DNA of 45,527 nt from Erwinia oleae. GTDB lineage: Bacteria > Pseudomonadota > Gammaproteobacteria > Enterobacterales > Enterobacteriaceae. The DNA is taken from the NCBI RefSeq assembly GCF_000770305.1, contig NZ_JNVB01000032.1:1-45527 (forward strand), given 5' to 3'. Position numbers and translations under genes: made by a program. The notes under the pieces are model-generated. The model was not told the DNA's origin and made no database searches. It saw only the letters and a program-made list of their open reading frames with translations. Positions 1 to 8,389 of this stretch are shown here, one piece after another (positions within the stretch are counted from its first letter, which is position 1; every line of letters starts with the position of its first letter).

Positions 1-386
1 AATGCCGTCAGCATGGCGATAACGATTGGGGTCAGGATCAGCGCGGCGCCGTCATTGGCAAACAGCGCCGATACCGCCGCGCCAAGCAGGATCATCCAGC
101 TGAAAAGCAGGCGTCCACGCCCGTTTCCCCACCGCGATACATGCAGCGCCGCCCACTCGAAAAAACCTGACTCATCAAGCAATAAGCTGATGATGATGAT
201 TGCGACAAAGGTGACGGTTGCGTTCCAGACGATATGCCAGACGGCTGGAATATCATTGAGATGCACCACGCCCGTCGCCAGCGCCACACCCGCGCCGAGC
301 ATGGCGCTCCAGCCGATCCCCAGCCCTTTCGGCTGCCAGATAACCAGTACAATAGTCAGAACAAAAATGGCTCCTGCCAACAGCAT
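1..386 (-). CDS. arsB: Arsenite efflux permease ArsB, 5' part, cut by the left window edge
   Basis: The minus strand is open from ATG at 386-384 to the window edge with no stop, giving 128 residues of a very hydrophobic protein. It begins [17 protein letters not shown] and contains [20 protein letters not shown] and [18 protein letters not shown], which I recognise as E. coli ArsB. ArsB is the inner-membrane antiporter that expels arsenite and antimonite and can pair with the ArsA ATPase. A good ribosome site (GGAGAA) precedes the ATG. No arsR is seen upstream of it in the window, so either the regulator is unlinked or arsB is promoted from the 190-bp gap to the next gene. Any arsC would lie beyond the edge. 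The C-terminal two thirds cannot be judged. Confidence 0.93.
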   Translation of the reverse strand, partial: MLLAGAIFVLTIVLVIWQPKGLGIGWSAMLGAGVALATGVVHLNDIPAVWHIVWNATVTFVAIIIISLLLDESGFFEWAALHVSRWGNGRGRLLFSWMILLGAAVSALFANDGAALILTPIVIAMLTA

Positions 387-597
387 GAATATTCTCCGGG
401 GATGATCGCGGCAGCGCGGATGCTTAATTTAAGCAGAGAAGCGCCAACCCGGACAGTAAACTCTGCCAGCGCTTGCCGATAACATTATGCAGGTTGTAAA
501 GTTGTGCGCCTTTTCCCTGTGCTTGTCCTGATACTAACAATAAGCAAACCGGCATCCGCGCTGAGAAGCGATGCCTTTACCGCAAGGAATGATTTTT

Positions 598-1290
598 ATG
601 CCTGATTTTGACTGGCACCGTTTTTTTCTCAACGATCAATCAATGACTTTTCTCGCCGAAGTCGCCGTACGCGTGCTGTTTGCCTACATCATTGTTTTTA
701 TCTTTTTGAAAGTCTCCGGCAGGCGCGGCATCCGGCAGCTCTCGCTGTTTGAACTGGTGATTGTGCTGACGCTGGGTTCAGCCTCCGGCGACGTCACCTT
801 TTATCACGACGTGCCGATATTGCCGGTCGCCATGGTTTTTATCGTCCTGCTGGTGCTCTACCGCCTGACGACTTTTTTTACATCGTTCAGCCCGCGTTTC
901 TCGAAATGGATTGAAGGCGATGTGGTGACGCTGATTAAAGAGGGATTGTATGAGCTGAAGAGCCTGGACAATCTGAATATATCCGAAGACGAATTTTTTA
1001 TGGAGCTGCGTCAGCAAGGCGTAGAACATCTGGGCCAGGTGCGGCTGGCGCTGCTTGAGGTGGATGGCGGGATCAGTACTTACTTTTACGATGCCGATGA
1101 CGTCCGTCCCGGTATGTCGGTGCTGCCGCCGGAGCATCGTCAGGAGTATACGCGCGTGCCGAAGACGGGTTTATACGCCTGCAATCACTGCGGCCTGACG
1201 CAGCAGCTCAACGCGCAGCAGACGCTGGCCTGCCCGCGTTGTAAAAGCGAGCTGTGGTCGGTAACGCTAAGCACCAAACGACCGCAGTGA
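598..1290 (+). CDS. ycaP: DUF421/YetF-family membrane protein, YcaP-like
   Basis: This 230-aa protein has three N-terminal hydrophobic segments (about residues 18-37, 45-62 and 66-85). The family signature FLKVSGRRGIRQLSLFE is followed by a soluble DUF421 domain with FFMELRQQGVEHLGQVRLAL. The C-terminus carries a CxxC...CxxC zinc-ribbon-like pair (CNHCG near 198 and CPRCK near 218). Length and sequence match E. coli YcaP, an inner-membrane protein of unknown function. I chose ATG 598 because AAGGAAT lies 8 bases upstream. In-frame ATGs at 571 and 589 have a ribosome site too close to use. The gene appears to be monocistronic, with a divergent gap to arsB. Confidence 0.85.
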   Translation: MPDFDWHRFFLNDQSMTFLAEVAVRVLFAYIIVFIFLKVSGRRGIRQLSLFELVIVLTLGSASGDVTFYHDVPILPVAMVFIVLLVLYRLTTFFTSFSPRFSKWIEGDVVTLIKEGLYELKSLDNLNISEDEFFMELRQQGVEHLGQVRLALLEVDGGISTYFYDADDVRPGMSVLPPEHRQEYTRVPKTGLYACNHCGLTQQLNAQQTLACPRCKSELWSVTLSTKRPQ

Positions 1291-1515
1291 GCAACAGTTT
1301 TTCGTCATGCCGATCAACCTGCCGATATATTCTGCCCGGCATCGGCGGGTTGAGCCGCTTGTCATATCCTGCCGCACGGCCCGTAAACTTTCTGCACGAA
1401 AACGTTTATTACCCACGGCGTTGTGTCACTAATGAATCAAAAACGGGCCGTTTTAATTGTCTTTCAACCATCAGTTAACAACGTCGGGAGCACGTCGACG
1501 AGAGGTTTAGCAGGG

Positions 1516-2409
1516 ATGAACCAGAAAAGAGCAACGTTAATCGGCCTGATCGCCGTTCTGTTGTGGAGCGCTGTCGTCGGCCTGATCCGCAGCGTCAGCG
1601 AAGGCTTTGGCGCCGTGGGCGGCGCGGCCATGATCTACACGCTCAGCGCAGTACTGCTGCTGTTTACCGTAGGTTTTCCTGATCTCAGACGCTTTCCTCG
1701 TGCGTATCTGATCCTCGGCAGCCTGCTGTTTGTTAGTTATGAGCTCTGTTTATCCCTGTCGCTGGGCTTTGCCAACACCGGCACGCAGGCCATTGAAGTT
1801 GGCATGGTGAATTACCTCTGGCCCGGCCTGACCATCGTACTTTCGGTGCTGGTTAACCGCCAGAAAACCAGCCTGATGATCGTCCCCGGCCTGCTGATCG
1901 CCATTGCCGGCATTGGTTGCGTGCTGGGCGGCGAGCGGGGCTTTGCCGCCGCACACATTGTCGGGAACATTAACAGCAACGTCTTAAGCTATGGGCTGGC
2001 GTTTACCGGGGCAATGATCTGGGCAATTTACTGCGTGGTAACGAAGAAAATTGCTCAGGGTAATAACGGTATTACGCTGTTTTTTATACTGACGGCGATA
2101 TCGCTGTGGGTGAAATACCTCTTAAGTCCACAGCCGGAATTTACCCTGACGATAGCGACCACCATCAATGTAGTCCTGGCCGCCTGCGCAATGGGATTTG
2201 GCTATGCCGCCTGGAACATCGGTATTTTGCACGGCAACGTTACCGTATTAGCCACGGCATCCTATTTTGTCCCGGTGATATCCGCCCTGCTCGCCACGTT
2301 TATTCTCGGTTCAGCGCTGACGGTAACTTTTTGGCAAGGCGCCGCCATGGTGAGCTTTGGCTCATTACTCTGCTGGTGGGCTACCCGAGCGGCTGAAACC
2401 GGCACGTAA
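1516..2409 (+). CDS. yddG: Aromatic amino acid exporter YddG (EamA/DMT family)
   Basis: The 297-aa product has about ten membrane helices and two EamA halves. Stretches such as GLIRSVSEGFGAVGGAA, QAIEVGMVNYLWPGLTI and AAWNIGILHGNVTVLA match E. coli YddG, the drug/metabolite-superfamily exporter of aromatic amino acids (and paraquat in some species). I chose ATG 1516 because the protein then begins MNQKRATLIGLIA, like the E. coli protein. AGAGG sits about 10 bases upstream. The frame is open further upstream: an ATG at 1432 encodes a near copy of the N-terminus (MNQKRAVLI), 84 bases earlier (see findings). The gene appears to be a single transcription unit. Confidence 0.93.
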   Translation: MNQKRATLIGLIAVLLWSAVVGLIRSVSEGFGAVGGAAMIYTLSAVLLLFTVGFPDLRRFPRAYLILGSLLFVSYELCLSLSLGFANTGTQAIEVGMVNYLWPGLTIVLSVLVNRQKTSLMIVPGLLIAIAGIGCVLGGERGFAAAHIVGNINSNVLSYGLAFTGAMIWAIYCVVTKKIAQGNNGITLFFILTAISLWVKYLLSPQPEFTLTIATTINVVLAACAMGFGYAAWNIGILHGNVTVLATASYFVPVISALLATFILGSALTVTFWQGAAMVSFGSLLCWWATRAAETGT

Positions 2410-2429
2410 AATGTAAAGTCATGAAACCT

Positions 2430-2472
2430 CGCCGCGTGCTGTTTTTTACGGAGTACAAAAACAGCCATGGCG
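2430..2472. terminator. Imperfect inverted repeat after yddG, possible terminator
   Basis: CTGTTTTTTAC (2439-2449) pairs with GTACAAAAACAG (2453-2464), and outer CGCC (2430-2433) pairs with GGCG (2469-2472). It lies 20 bases after yddG. There is no clear T-run after the stem, so a termination role is uncertain. Confidence 0.35.
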
Positions 2473-2535
2473 TGCCAGGCAGTTCTCCATCCGCGGCCAG
2501 CTGTCGGCATCTCACCCTCATATTAATTACATAAT

Positions 2536-2580
2536 AATGATAATTATCCTCATTATCATTTAGTCTTTCTGTGCTAGCAT
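2536..2580 (+). promoter_or_regulatory. Fur box overlapping the fhuE promoter
   Basis: An AT-rich dyad, TGATAATTATCCTCATTATC, at about 2538-2557 closely fits the Fur operator built of GATAAT-type hexamers. A plausible sigma-70 promoter overlaps it: -35 TTATCA at 2553-2558, a 16-bp spacer, and -10 TAGCAT at 2575-2580. Iron-loaded Fur would block the -35 element. It lies about 90 bp upstream of the fhuE start. Confidence 0.8.
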
Positions 2581-2667
2581 ATTGCCGCGCGACAAAAGCG
2601 CAGTGGCAAAGACCTTACTAAAAACAGTGGGTTACTAATAAAAACAACATCACAGAAAGGAAGTAGC

Positions 2668-4839
2668 ATGCCTTTTCACATCAGAGGAACCCGTTCGCGC
2701 GCGGCAGGTTCTCGTCCCGTATTTGCCGTTTCCCTGTTGGCACTGGCCGTCCCGGCATTAATTAACCTTCAGGCGCAGGCGGCAGATGCCGCCACCTCTT
2801 CGCAGGATCTGGTGGTTAACGCCACCACCGACAGCGGAGAAGCCGTGAATGAAAATCAGGACTACAGCGCGAAGACCACCCGCGCCGGAACAAAAATGCT
2901 GCTGACGCCGCGTGATGTGCCGCAGTCGGTGAGTATCATCACCAAACAGCGCATGCAGGATCAAAACCTTCAGACCGTGGGCGACGTGCTGGCGAATACG
3001 ACCGGCGTGTCCGCCAACGTCGTGGACAGCGAGCGAAACGGCTCCTACTCACGCGGTTTCTATATCGATAACTACACCTTTGACGACATTCCCACTACCG
3101 TTTCGGAAGCCTGGAACTTCGGCGATGCCGGTGGCGATACCGCCATCTATGACCGCATCGAAGTGGTGCGCGGCGCGACGGGCCTGATGACCGGCGCGGG
3201 CAACCCGTCGGCGTCCGTGAATATGGTGCGCAAGCACGCCGACAGCCGCGCATTCACCGGTAACCTCAGCGCCTCTTACGGCAGCTGGGACAAGCAGCGC
3301 TATGTGGCGGATCTCTCCGCGCCGTTGAATGATGCGGGCACCGTGCGCGGCCGCGTGGTGGCAGGCTATCAGGATCAGGATAGCTGGCTGGATCGCTACC
3401 ATAAGAGCAAAAAATTCCTTTACGGCGTGCTGGATGCGGACGTCACGGAAAACACCACGGTATCGCTGGGCTACGACTACCAGCGCAGCGCCACGGGCAA
3501 TCCGACCTGGGGCGGCTTACCGACCTGGTACAGCAACGGTTCGCGCACCAGCTTCGATCGCAGCACTAACCCCTCGGCGGACTGGACGCACTACAACATT
3601 AACTCGCGCAAGGTTTTTGCCAACGCCACGCACAACTTTGATAACGGCTGGACGGCGCGCCTGAACGGCACCCATGCGGAAACCGATTTCGATACCAAGC
3701 TGATGTACTCCTTTAATTTCCCTGACGCGGCCACCGGCGAGGGTCTGCAAGGCTACGGCGGCTGGTTTAAAGGCTCGCGCCGTCTCGACTCAGTGGATAC
3801 CTTCGCCAGCGGCCCGGTGGAATTATTCGGTCGTCAGCATGAGCTGCTGGCGGGCGTCAGCTACAGCCGTCAGCGCAATCTGTATTACAGCGCCTCGAAC
3901 TCGATTGACGTTACCGATATGGGTGATATCAATCACTGGGACGGCGATATTATCGAACCGGCCTGGAGCGATTTCGAGAAATCGTCTGACGACATGATCA
4001 GGCAAAAATCGGCCTACAGCGCCGCGCGCTTCTCGCTGGCCGATCCGCTCTCGTTGATTGTTGGCACGCGCTACACCCAGTGGAGCACCGTCGGCAGCAG
4101 CGGCAAAATGAGTAAAAACAACCTGACGCCGTATGGCGGACTGGTTTATGACATTGACGACACCTGGTCCGCCTACGCCAGCTATACCTCAATCTTCAAG
4201 CCGCAGGATAAGCGCGATCGCAGCGGCAGCTATCTGAAACCCGTTACCGGCAAGAATTATGAGACCGGCCTGAAATCGGACTGGCTGAACGGCCGTCTGA
4301 CGGCAAACGTCGCCGTGTTCCGTATTGAACAGGAGAATGTCGGACAGGAAGATGGCAGCAGCTTCGTCGGCGGCACCAGCGAACAGGCCTATAAAGCCGC
4401 GAAGGGCGTGGTCAGTAAAGGCGCGGAGTTTGAGCTGAACGGCGCACTCACGGACAATCTCCAGATGACCTTCGGCGCAACGCGTTACGTGGCAAAAGAC
4501 GCCAACAACGATCGCTTTAACAGCCAGCTTCCGCAAACGCAGTTTAAGCTGTTTACCCGTTACCGGCTGCCAACGCTGCCGGAACTGACGCTGGGTGGCG
4601 GCCTCAACTGGCAGAATCGGACTTATCAGGACGTGACCGGGCCGGAAGGCGCCACGCGCATCTACCAGAGCAGCTATCCACTGGTTAATCTGTTTGGCCG
4701 CTACCAGGTCACCAAACAACTGGCGGTGCAGGCGAACCTTAACAACCTGTTCGACCGGACTTACTATTCCACCCTCAGCGACTATGAAGTTTATGGCGAG
4801 CCGCGTAACTACTCCGTGAGCCTCTCCTATAATTTCTGA
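2668..4839 (+). CDS. fhuE: TonB-dependent siderophore receptor FhuE (coprogen / rhodotorulic acid type)
   Basis: This is a 723-aa outer-membrane receptor. The signal peptide ends near residue 39 (NLQAQA), followed by a TonB-box-like DLVV. The plug domain includes RDVPQSVSIITKQRMQDQ and EVVRGATGLMTGAGNPSASV. The 22-strand barrel ends in the usual terminal aromatic residue (SYNF). The plug and the GSWDKQRYVADLSAPL region read like E. coli FhuE, the receptor for ferric coprogen, ferrioxamine B and rhodotorulic acid; length is close to E. coli's 729. AAAGGAAG precedes ATG 2668. A Fur box upstream indicates iron repression. Substrate is inferred from family resemblance only. Confidence 0.9.
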   Translation: MPFHIRGTRSRAAGSRPVFAVSLLALAVPALINLQAQAADAATSSQDLVVNATTDSGEAVNENQDYSAKTTRAGTKMLLTPRDVPQSVSIITKQRMQDQNLQTVGDVLANTTGVSANVVDSERNGSYSRGFYIDNYTFDDIPTTVSEAWNFGDAGGDTAIYDRIEVVRGATGLMTGAGNPSASVNMVRKHADSRAFTGNLSASYGSWDKQRYVADLSAPLNDAGTVRGRVVAGYQDQDSWLDRYHKSKKFLYGVLDADVTENTTVSLGYDYQRSATGNPTWGGLPTWYSNGSRTSFDRSTNPSADWTHYNINSRKVFANATHNFDNGWTARLNGTHAETDFDTKLMYSFNFPDAATGEGLQGYGGWFKGSRRLDSVDTFASGPVELFGRQHELLAGVSYSRQRNLYYSASNSIDVTDMGDINHWDGDIIEPAWSDFEKSSDDMIRQKSAYSAARFSLADPLSLIVGTRYTQWSTVGSSGKMSKNNLTPYGGLVYDIDDTWSAYASYTSIFKPQDKRDRSGSYLKPVTGKNYETGLKSDWLNGRLTANVAVFRIEQENVGQEDGSSFVGGTSEQAYKAAKGVVSKGAEFELNGALTDNLQMTFGATRYVAKDANNDRFNSQLPQTQFKLFTRYRLPTLPELTLGGGLNWQNRTYQDVTGPEGATRIYQSSYPLVNLFGRYQVTKQLAVQANLNNLFDRTYYSTLSDYEVYGEPRNYSVSLSYNF

Positions 4840-4880
4840 GGGCTGCCTCTCCGGCTATCTGACGTTCACTCATTCACCTC

Positions 4881-4905
4881 GCCGCTGACTTTTCAGCGGC
4901 TTTTC
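4881..4905 (+). terminator. Rho-independent terminator of fhuE
   Basis: Stem GCCGCTGA / TCAGCGGC (4881-4888 and 4893-4900) with a CTTT loop, followed by TTTT. It lies 41 bases after the fhuE stop. Confidence 0.85.
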
Positions 4906-4926
4906 CCCTTCGCCACACATTTTTTT

Positions 4927-4954
4927 GGCAATATTTCCGTTGCTGATTCGTCTA
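4927..4954 (+). promoter_or_regulatory. Possible ECF-type promoter upstream of the sigma-factor pair
   Basis: GGCAATA (4927-4933) and CGTCTA (4949-4954) are 15 bases apart. The CGTC-type -10 resembles those of some ECF sigma factors, which often transcribe their own gene. No good sigma-70 promoter is evident between the fhuE terminator and the start at 4997. This is pattern matching only. Confidence 0.3.
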
Positions 4955-4996
4955 CCTCATTACACAGACTAAAACACACAACGAGGAGCGTTAAAG

Positions 4997-5437
4997 ATGA
5001 GAGATTTTGAACTGCATGAGCACGGGCGCGGTCGCCATTTTGGCGGACGTTCAGTGGCAAAACCGCTGCTGATTGGCGTGGTGCTGTTTGTGGCGCTGGG
5101 CCTGCTGGTGATGTCGCTGTGGAATGCGCTGCTGCCCGCGCTGCTGGGCGTAAAGAGCATCGGCTTCTGGCAGGCGCTGGGCATGCTGATCCTGTGCCGT
5201 ATCCTGTTTGGCGGGCTGGGTTTGCGTCCCGGTATGTTTGGCGCGCGTCGCCGGATGCATGAACGCTGGATGCAGATGACGCCGGAACAGCGTGAACAGT
5301 TTTCCCGGCATCGTCATGATGGTTTCAGGCATCGCGGTCATCACCGTCGCCGCGACTGGCCGCACGCCCATGAAGAACAGGCCCGGCCCGAACGTCCGGC
5401 GGAAGAGCACGCCCCTAAAGCGCCGGACGCTGAGTGA
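4997..5437 (+). CDS. Small inner-membrane protein with His/Arg-rich tail, coupled to an ECF sigma factor
   Basis: The 146-aa product is not a family I can name. It has a basic N-terminus with no cleavable signal, and two hydrophobic segments (about 22-48 and 54-72). Then comes RRRMHERWMQMTPEQREQF, followed by a tail dense in His and Arg (residues 105-125, e.g. RHRHDGFRHRGHHRRR) and an acidic/proline end. The MTPEQREQF motif recalls the LTxxQ motif of the Spy/CpxP/ZraP/CnrX stress-sensor families. GAGGAG lies 8 bases before ATG 4997. The stop overlaps a potential GTG start and precedes the ATG of the sigma gene by 5 bases, so the two are co-translated. A membrane anti-sigma or metal-sensing role is inference. 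Confidence 0.75.
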   Translation: MRDFELHEHGRGRHFGGRSVAKPLLIGVVLFVALGLLVMSLWNALLPALLGVKSIGFWQALGMLILCRILFGGLGLRPGMFGARRRMHERWMQMTPEQREQFSRHRHDGFRHRGHHRRRDWPHAHEEQARPERPAEEHAPKAPDAE

Positions 5438-5442
5438 CGTTA

Positions 5443-5985
5443 ATGGTGGAAGACTCTCTGGTGATGTCGGCGCTCAGCGCCTGCCGTTCACGGCTTCAGG
5501 CTTTTATTCGCGGCCGGACGGCCACGCGGGCCGATGCCGATGACATCTTACAGGACATCACCGTTCAGTTGATGAAGGTGGAGCAGCCGGTGGAGAACGT
5601 CGCCGCCTGGCTGTTTCGCGCCGCGCGCAACGAAATGATCGATCGCGGACGTAAAAAACGCGAGCTGCCGTTTTCCGACTTCTTCGCCAGCGACGATAGC
5701 CTGCCGGAAGAGGAGCTGTCGGAGATCCTTTTCGGCGAGGCGGAAACCCCGGAAGAGGCGTATCTGAGCGAGTTGTTCTGGGAGGAGCTGAGCGACGCGC
5801 TGGCAGCGTTACCGCCCGCGCAATACGAGGCGTTCGTTAAAACCGAGCTTTACGACTACAGCGTTAACGCGCTGGCGCAGGAAACGGGCGTCAGCGTGCA
5901 GGCGCTGTTGTCGCGTAAGCACAAGGCCGTGCGCTATTTGCGGCTCCGCCTGCGCGCGCTCTATGAAGAGATCGTTGCGGACTGA
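5443..5985 (+). CDS. ECF-family RNA polymerase sigma factor
   Basis: The 180-aa protein has a sigma region 2 (about 5-75, with ADADDILQDITVQLMKV and WLFRAARNEMIDRGRKKR). An acidic linker follows (DDSLPEEELSEILFGEAE), then sigma region 4 (about 120-175: LPPAQYEAFV, then a helix-turn-helix with GVSVQALLSRKHKAVRYLR). The size and lack of regions 1 and 3 fit the extracytoplasmic-function class. Start is ATG 5443; GTG at 5434 overlapping the upstream stop (GTGA) is an alternative. It directly follows the membrane protein at 4997, the usual arrangement of an ECF sigma with its regulator, though here the membrane gene comes first. The regulon is unknown. Confidence 0.88.
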   Translation: MVEDSLVMSALSACRSRLQAFIRGRTATRADADDILQDITVQLMKVEQPVENVAAWLFRAARNEMIDRGRKKRELPFSDFFASDDSLPEEELSEILFGEAETPEEAYLSELFWEELSDALAALPPAQYEAFVKTELYDYSVNALAQETGVSVQALLSRKHKAVRYLRLRLRALYEEIVAD

Positions 5986-6005
5986 ATACGTTCCGCCAGC
6001 CAGCA

Positions 6006-7127
6006 TTAATAGCTGACGATGGTCACCCAGTTGGCGTCGCGTCCCGACGGGGCTTCTCCGGCGTGAACGAGTTCACCGCTCTGCGTATTAATGGCATAGC
6101 TACTCACCACGCGGCTTTTCTCGCCACTGACCACCAGCCAGCGTCCATCCGCCGTTACGGCCATGCCGCGAGGCTGCTTCTCAACCGGCCAGGTGCCAGT
6201 CAGCGTCAGCCTGCCGTCGTCCTGTGCAATTCGGTATCCGCTTACCGTACTGCTGGTGCGTTCTGATACGTACAGAAAGCGATTATCCGGCGTGATGTTA
6301 ATATCGGCGGCCCAGATACGCGGCGTGGTATCGCTGAAACCAGCAGGACGCTCAACGCCATGCTGCAACTGATATTTTTCCGCCACCGCGCTGGGATAGT
6401 CCGCAACTTTCTTTAAAGCGCCATCACTCAGACGCTGGAACTGAGTTATAACGCCACCCATTTCACCAATGTTATAAAGAAAGCGGTTATCAGGCGATAA
6501 CACCGAGTGGCGCGGGCCATTTTTTTCTGCTGTTTTTACAAAGCCAGCGGCGATTGGCGTTAATTTTCCGTCCGACTGCAAATTAAGCTGCAATACGCGA
6601 TCGGTACCCAGCGAGCCAATATAAACGGAGCGGTTGGTCGCGTCGGTAATAATTGAGTGTGCGGCATGGCCGGTTTGATATTCCGCGATACATGGCGATG
6701 CCACGCTGCCGCTTTTATTGATGCGGTAAACATGCGCGACGCCGCCATCATAGGAGGCGGCCAGTAAAAAGCGCCCTTTTTTATCGATGCTGATATAGGG
6801 ATAGCTCGCGGCCGCAGGGGTTTCTGTCGCTGGCGTCAGCGCGCCCGATTTTGAATCAATACGCCAGCCAGCAATGCGCAACGGCTGGCTGCGTATCGCA
6901 GCATAGAGGTGCCGTTTATCCGGCGAGACGACCATTGGCATGACTTTGCCGTTGGCATTTGTTCGCCCCGAAAGTTGCAGAGCGCCGTTTTCCTCGTCCA
7001 GCGTATAGCGGGCGATAGTCCCGTCGTCTGCTTCCGAGACGTAAACAAACGTCCGGGCCAGTGAAGGTGTGCTGAATAATAATCCCCAACAGACAATTGA
7101 ACCGCAAAGAGTAAAATTATTTTTCAT
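6006..7127 (-). CDS. Secreted lactonase-family seven-bladed beta-propeller protein
   Basis: This 373-aa protein has an N-terminal signal peptide (cleavage near residue 24, after SLA). It then shows repeated blades of the 6-phosphogluconolactonase-like (Lactonase, PF10282-type) fold: FVYVSEADDGTIARYTLD, SPDKRHLYAA, SPDNRFLYNIGE, TPDNRFLYVSERTSSTVS, TADGRWLVVS. The family includes cytoplasmic Pgl (YbhE), but the signal peptide places this one in the periplasm, so the substrate is probably not 6-phosphogluconolactone. AGGGG precedes the ATG. It is convergent with the ECF sigma gene (20-bp gap). Function beyond the fold is not assignable. Confidence 0.85.
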   Translation of the reverse strand: MKNNFTLCGSIVCWGLLFSTPSLARTFVYVSEADDGTIARYTLDEENGALQLSGRTNANGKVMPMVVSPDKRHLYAAIRSQPLRIAGWRIDSKSGALTPATETPAAASYPYISIDKKGRFLLAASYDGGVAHVYRINKSGSVASPCIAEYQTGHAAHSIITDATNRSVYIGSLGTDRVLQLNLQSDGKLTPIAAGFVKTAEKNGPRHSVLSPDNRFLYNIGEMGGVITQFQRLSDGALKKVADYPSAVAEKYQLQHGVERPAGFSDTTPRIWAADINITPDNRFLYVSERTSSTVSGYRIAQDDGRLTLTGTWPVEKQPRGMAVTADGRWLVVSGEKSRVVSSYAINTQSGELVHAGEAPSGRDANWVTIVSY

Positions 7128-7382
7128 TTATTACCCCTGGAATTAATGTTTCCTGATTAATGAGATTTTTAAAACATTTTTAATCAACTCAACGGCAGGA
7201 ACGCCCTGATATTTGAATAACTTTTTGAAAAAGTAACCGACTCCTGCGAATGCCCCGTCAGAAATAATGCGCACAGCCTTAAATTAATGGTGAGAGTTCA
7301 GTGGAATGCCAGTTTATGGTGTAAAACTTTGAGCCATGTGGCAGTTTTTTTGGCTTTTACGTTGTCGCGTTAATAAATACGT

Positions 7383-7464
7383 TAACCGGCATCTTATAAA
7401 CGGTAAAAAAAGAGCGTCATAAAGCAATATTCAGATGAAAGCAGCACGCGAGGCGTGTTTTTTT
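7383..7464 (+). ncRNA. Candidate small RNA ending in an orphan intrinsic terminator
   Basis: CACGC-GAG-GCGTG (7445-7457) followed by seven Ts (7458-7464) is a compact terminator on the plus strand, but no plus-strand gene precedes it for more than 1.4 kb. A possible promoter lies upstream (TTGGCT 7350-7355, 15-bp spacer, TAATAA 7371-7376), predicting a start near 7383 and an RNA of about 80 nt. No known RNA family was recognised. The 5' end is a guess. Confidence 0.3.
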
Positions 7465-7568
7465 GCCGCACCTCTCGCAAAAAGTTTATAAACCGTTTGA
7501 CCTTGCTGAATGGCGGGTTATTGTGAACACACAGTAATACTGGACTGTATTTAAAAGGATTTTTACTC

Positions 7569-7799
7569 ATGAAGGGACGCAATCACCCTCCCCTGAAGCT
7601 GCATTTGGGCCATCTGTCCGCTTCGGTCGATACCTGCGGCCAGGCCACTGGCGAGCCCATGCGCTGGTATCAACGACTTCTGAATATGTCGCCATCAGAG
7701 CGGGCGACACCGTTCGATACTTTTTATGGAGTGCCGCGAAATGCGCGGTCATCCCACTGGCGACCTCATAATATGCCGGCCTGCTGCATAAATTTTTGA
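7569..7799 (+). CDS. Unrecognised 76-aa reading frame, possibly the start of a decayed gene
   Basis: The frame begins at ATG 7569 with a fair ribosome site (AAAAGGA) upstream and runs 76 codons. It is hydrophilic, with no domain I recognise (begins MKGRNHPPLKLHLGHLS). Coding-like sequence continues downstream in other frames, so this may be the surviving 5' end of a frameshifted gene rather than an intact small protein. It is the last gene-like element before vgrG. Confidence 0.3.
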   Translation: MKGRNHPPLKLHLGHLSASVDTCGQATGEPMRWYQRLLNMSPSERATPFDTFYGVPRNARSSHWRPHNMPACCINF

Positions 7800-8389
7800 A
7801 ACCCGCAGGCGAACAACAGCCAACAATACTGGCCCCTTTAACGGTAAAGAAGATGCCAGCCAGATCGCCGGCAAAATCTACTTTACGCGATTCCCTGAGG
7901 CACAAAATACGGAAAGCAGTCCCGACAGACAGGGTGCCTTGCCGTTGCCACAGAGACGAGCGATGAGGCATCGGGCTGTCAGCCGTATAGCGATCAGTGT
8001 GAAATAAATCTTAACAGGCGACATGCGCAAGAGATCGGTCTTATGGGGGCTTCCGCCTGATGATCAACATGGAGAGCGGGCAAGCGCGCACTAAAACAAT
8101 TAACACCATAAAAACAATCATATATGTTGTTATTTCGTCATTCTTAATGACATATATATTCACTACGATGCCTCAGGAAACTGATTAAGGCATTTCTCAT
8201 AATGTGAACAGATGTATCTGAAACAGGCGGTTTTGCTTGATTACTTTACCCAAACATTTAGGATAATTTATGCATGCCGGAGGTAACAGATCTGGATGCC
8301 TTATATACGCTTAGCCTCTTTCGCAAAAGAAGCAGTCCGTTACGGAAGAAATTGCTCCAGATATAGGTGATGAATCAGGAAGGAATTTT

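Larger units (their letters stand above)
7128..8389. other. 1.26-kb low-coding region at the left edge of the Rhs island
   Basis: This region holds no recognisable intact gene. From 7128 to 7560 it is AT-rich and contains an intrinsic terminator at 7445-7464 with no gene before it. From 7569 to about 8160 coding-like stretches switch frame. For example, a frame near 7800-7990 reads FNGKEDASQIAGKIYFTRFP; another near 8040-8190 ends in a hydrophobic tail (IIYVVISSFLMTYIF). This suggests one or more decayed genes that I cannot name. From 8100 to 8389 it is AT-rich leader DNA for vgrG, with a nested hairpin at 8168-8193 and a weak promoter-like pair (TTGATT 8237, TAGGAT 8259). No selC-end repeat or integrase gene was seen. 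Confidence 0.6.

Noticed and set aside
13-405. Plus-strand reading frame of 130 codons at the left edge
   Set aside because: It is the antisense shadow of arsB, which is recognisable on the minus strand.
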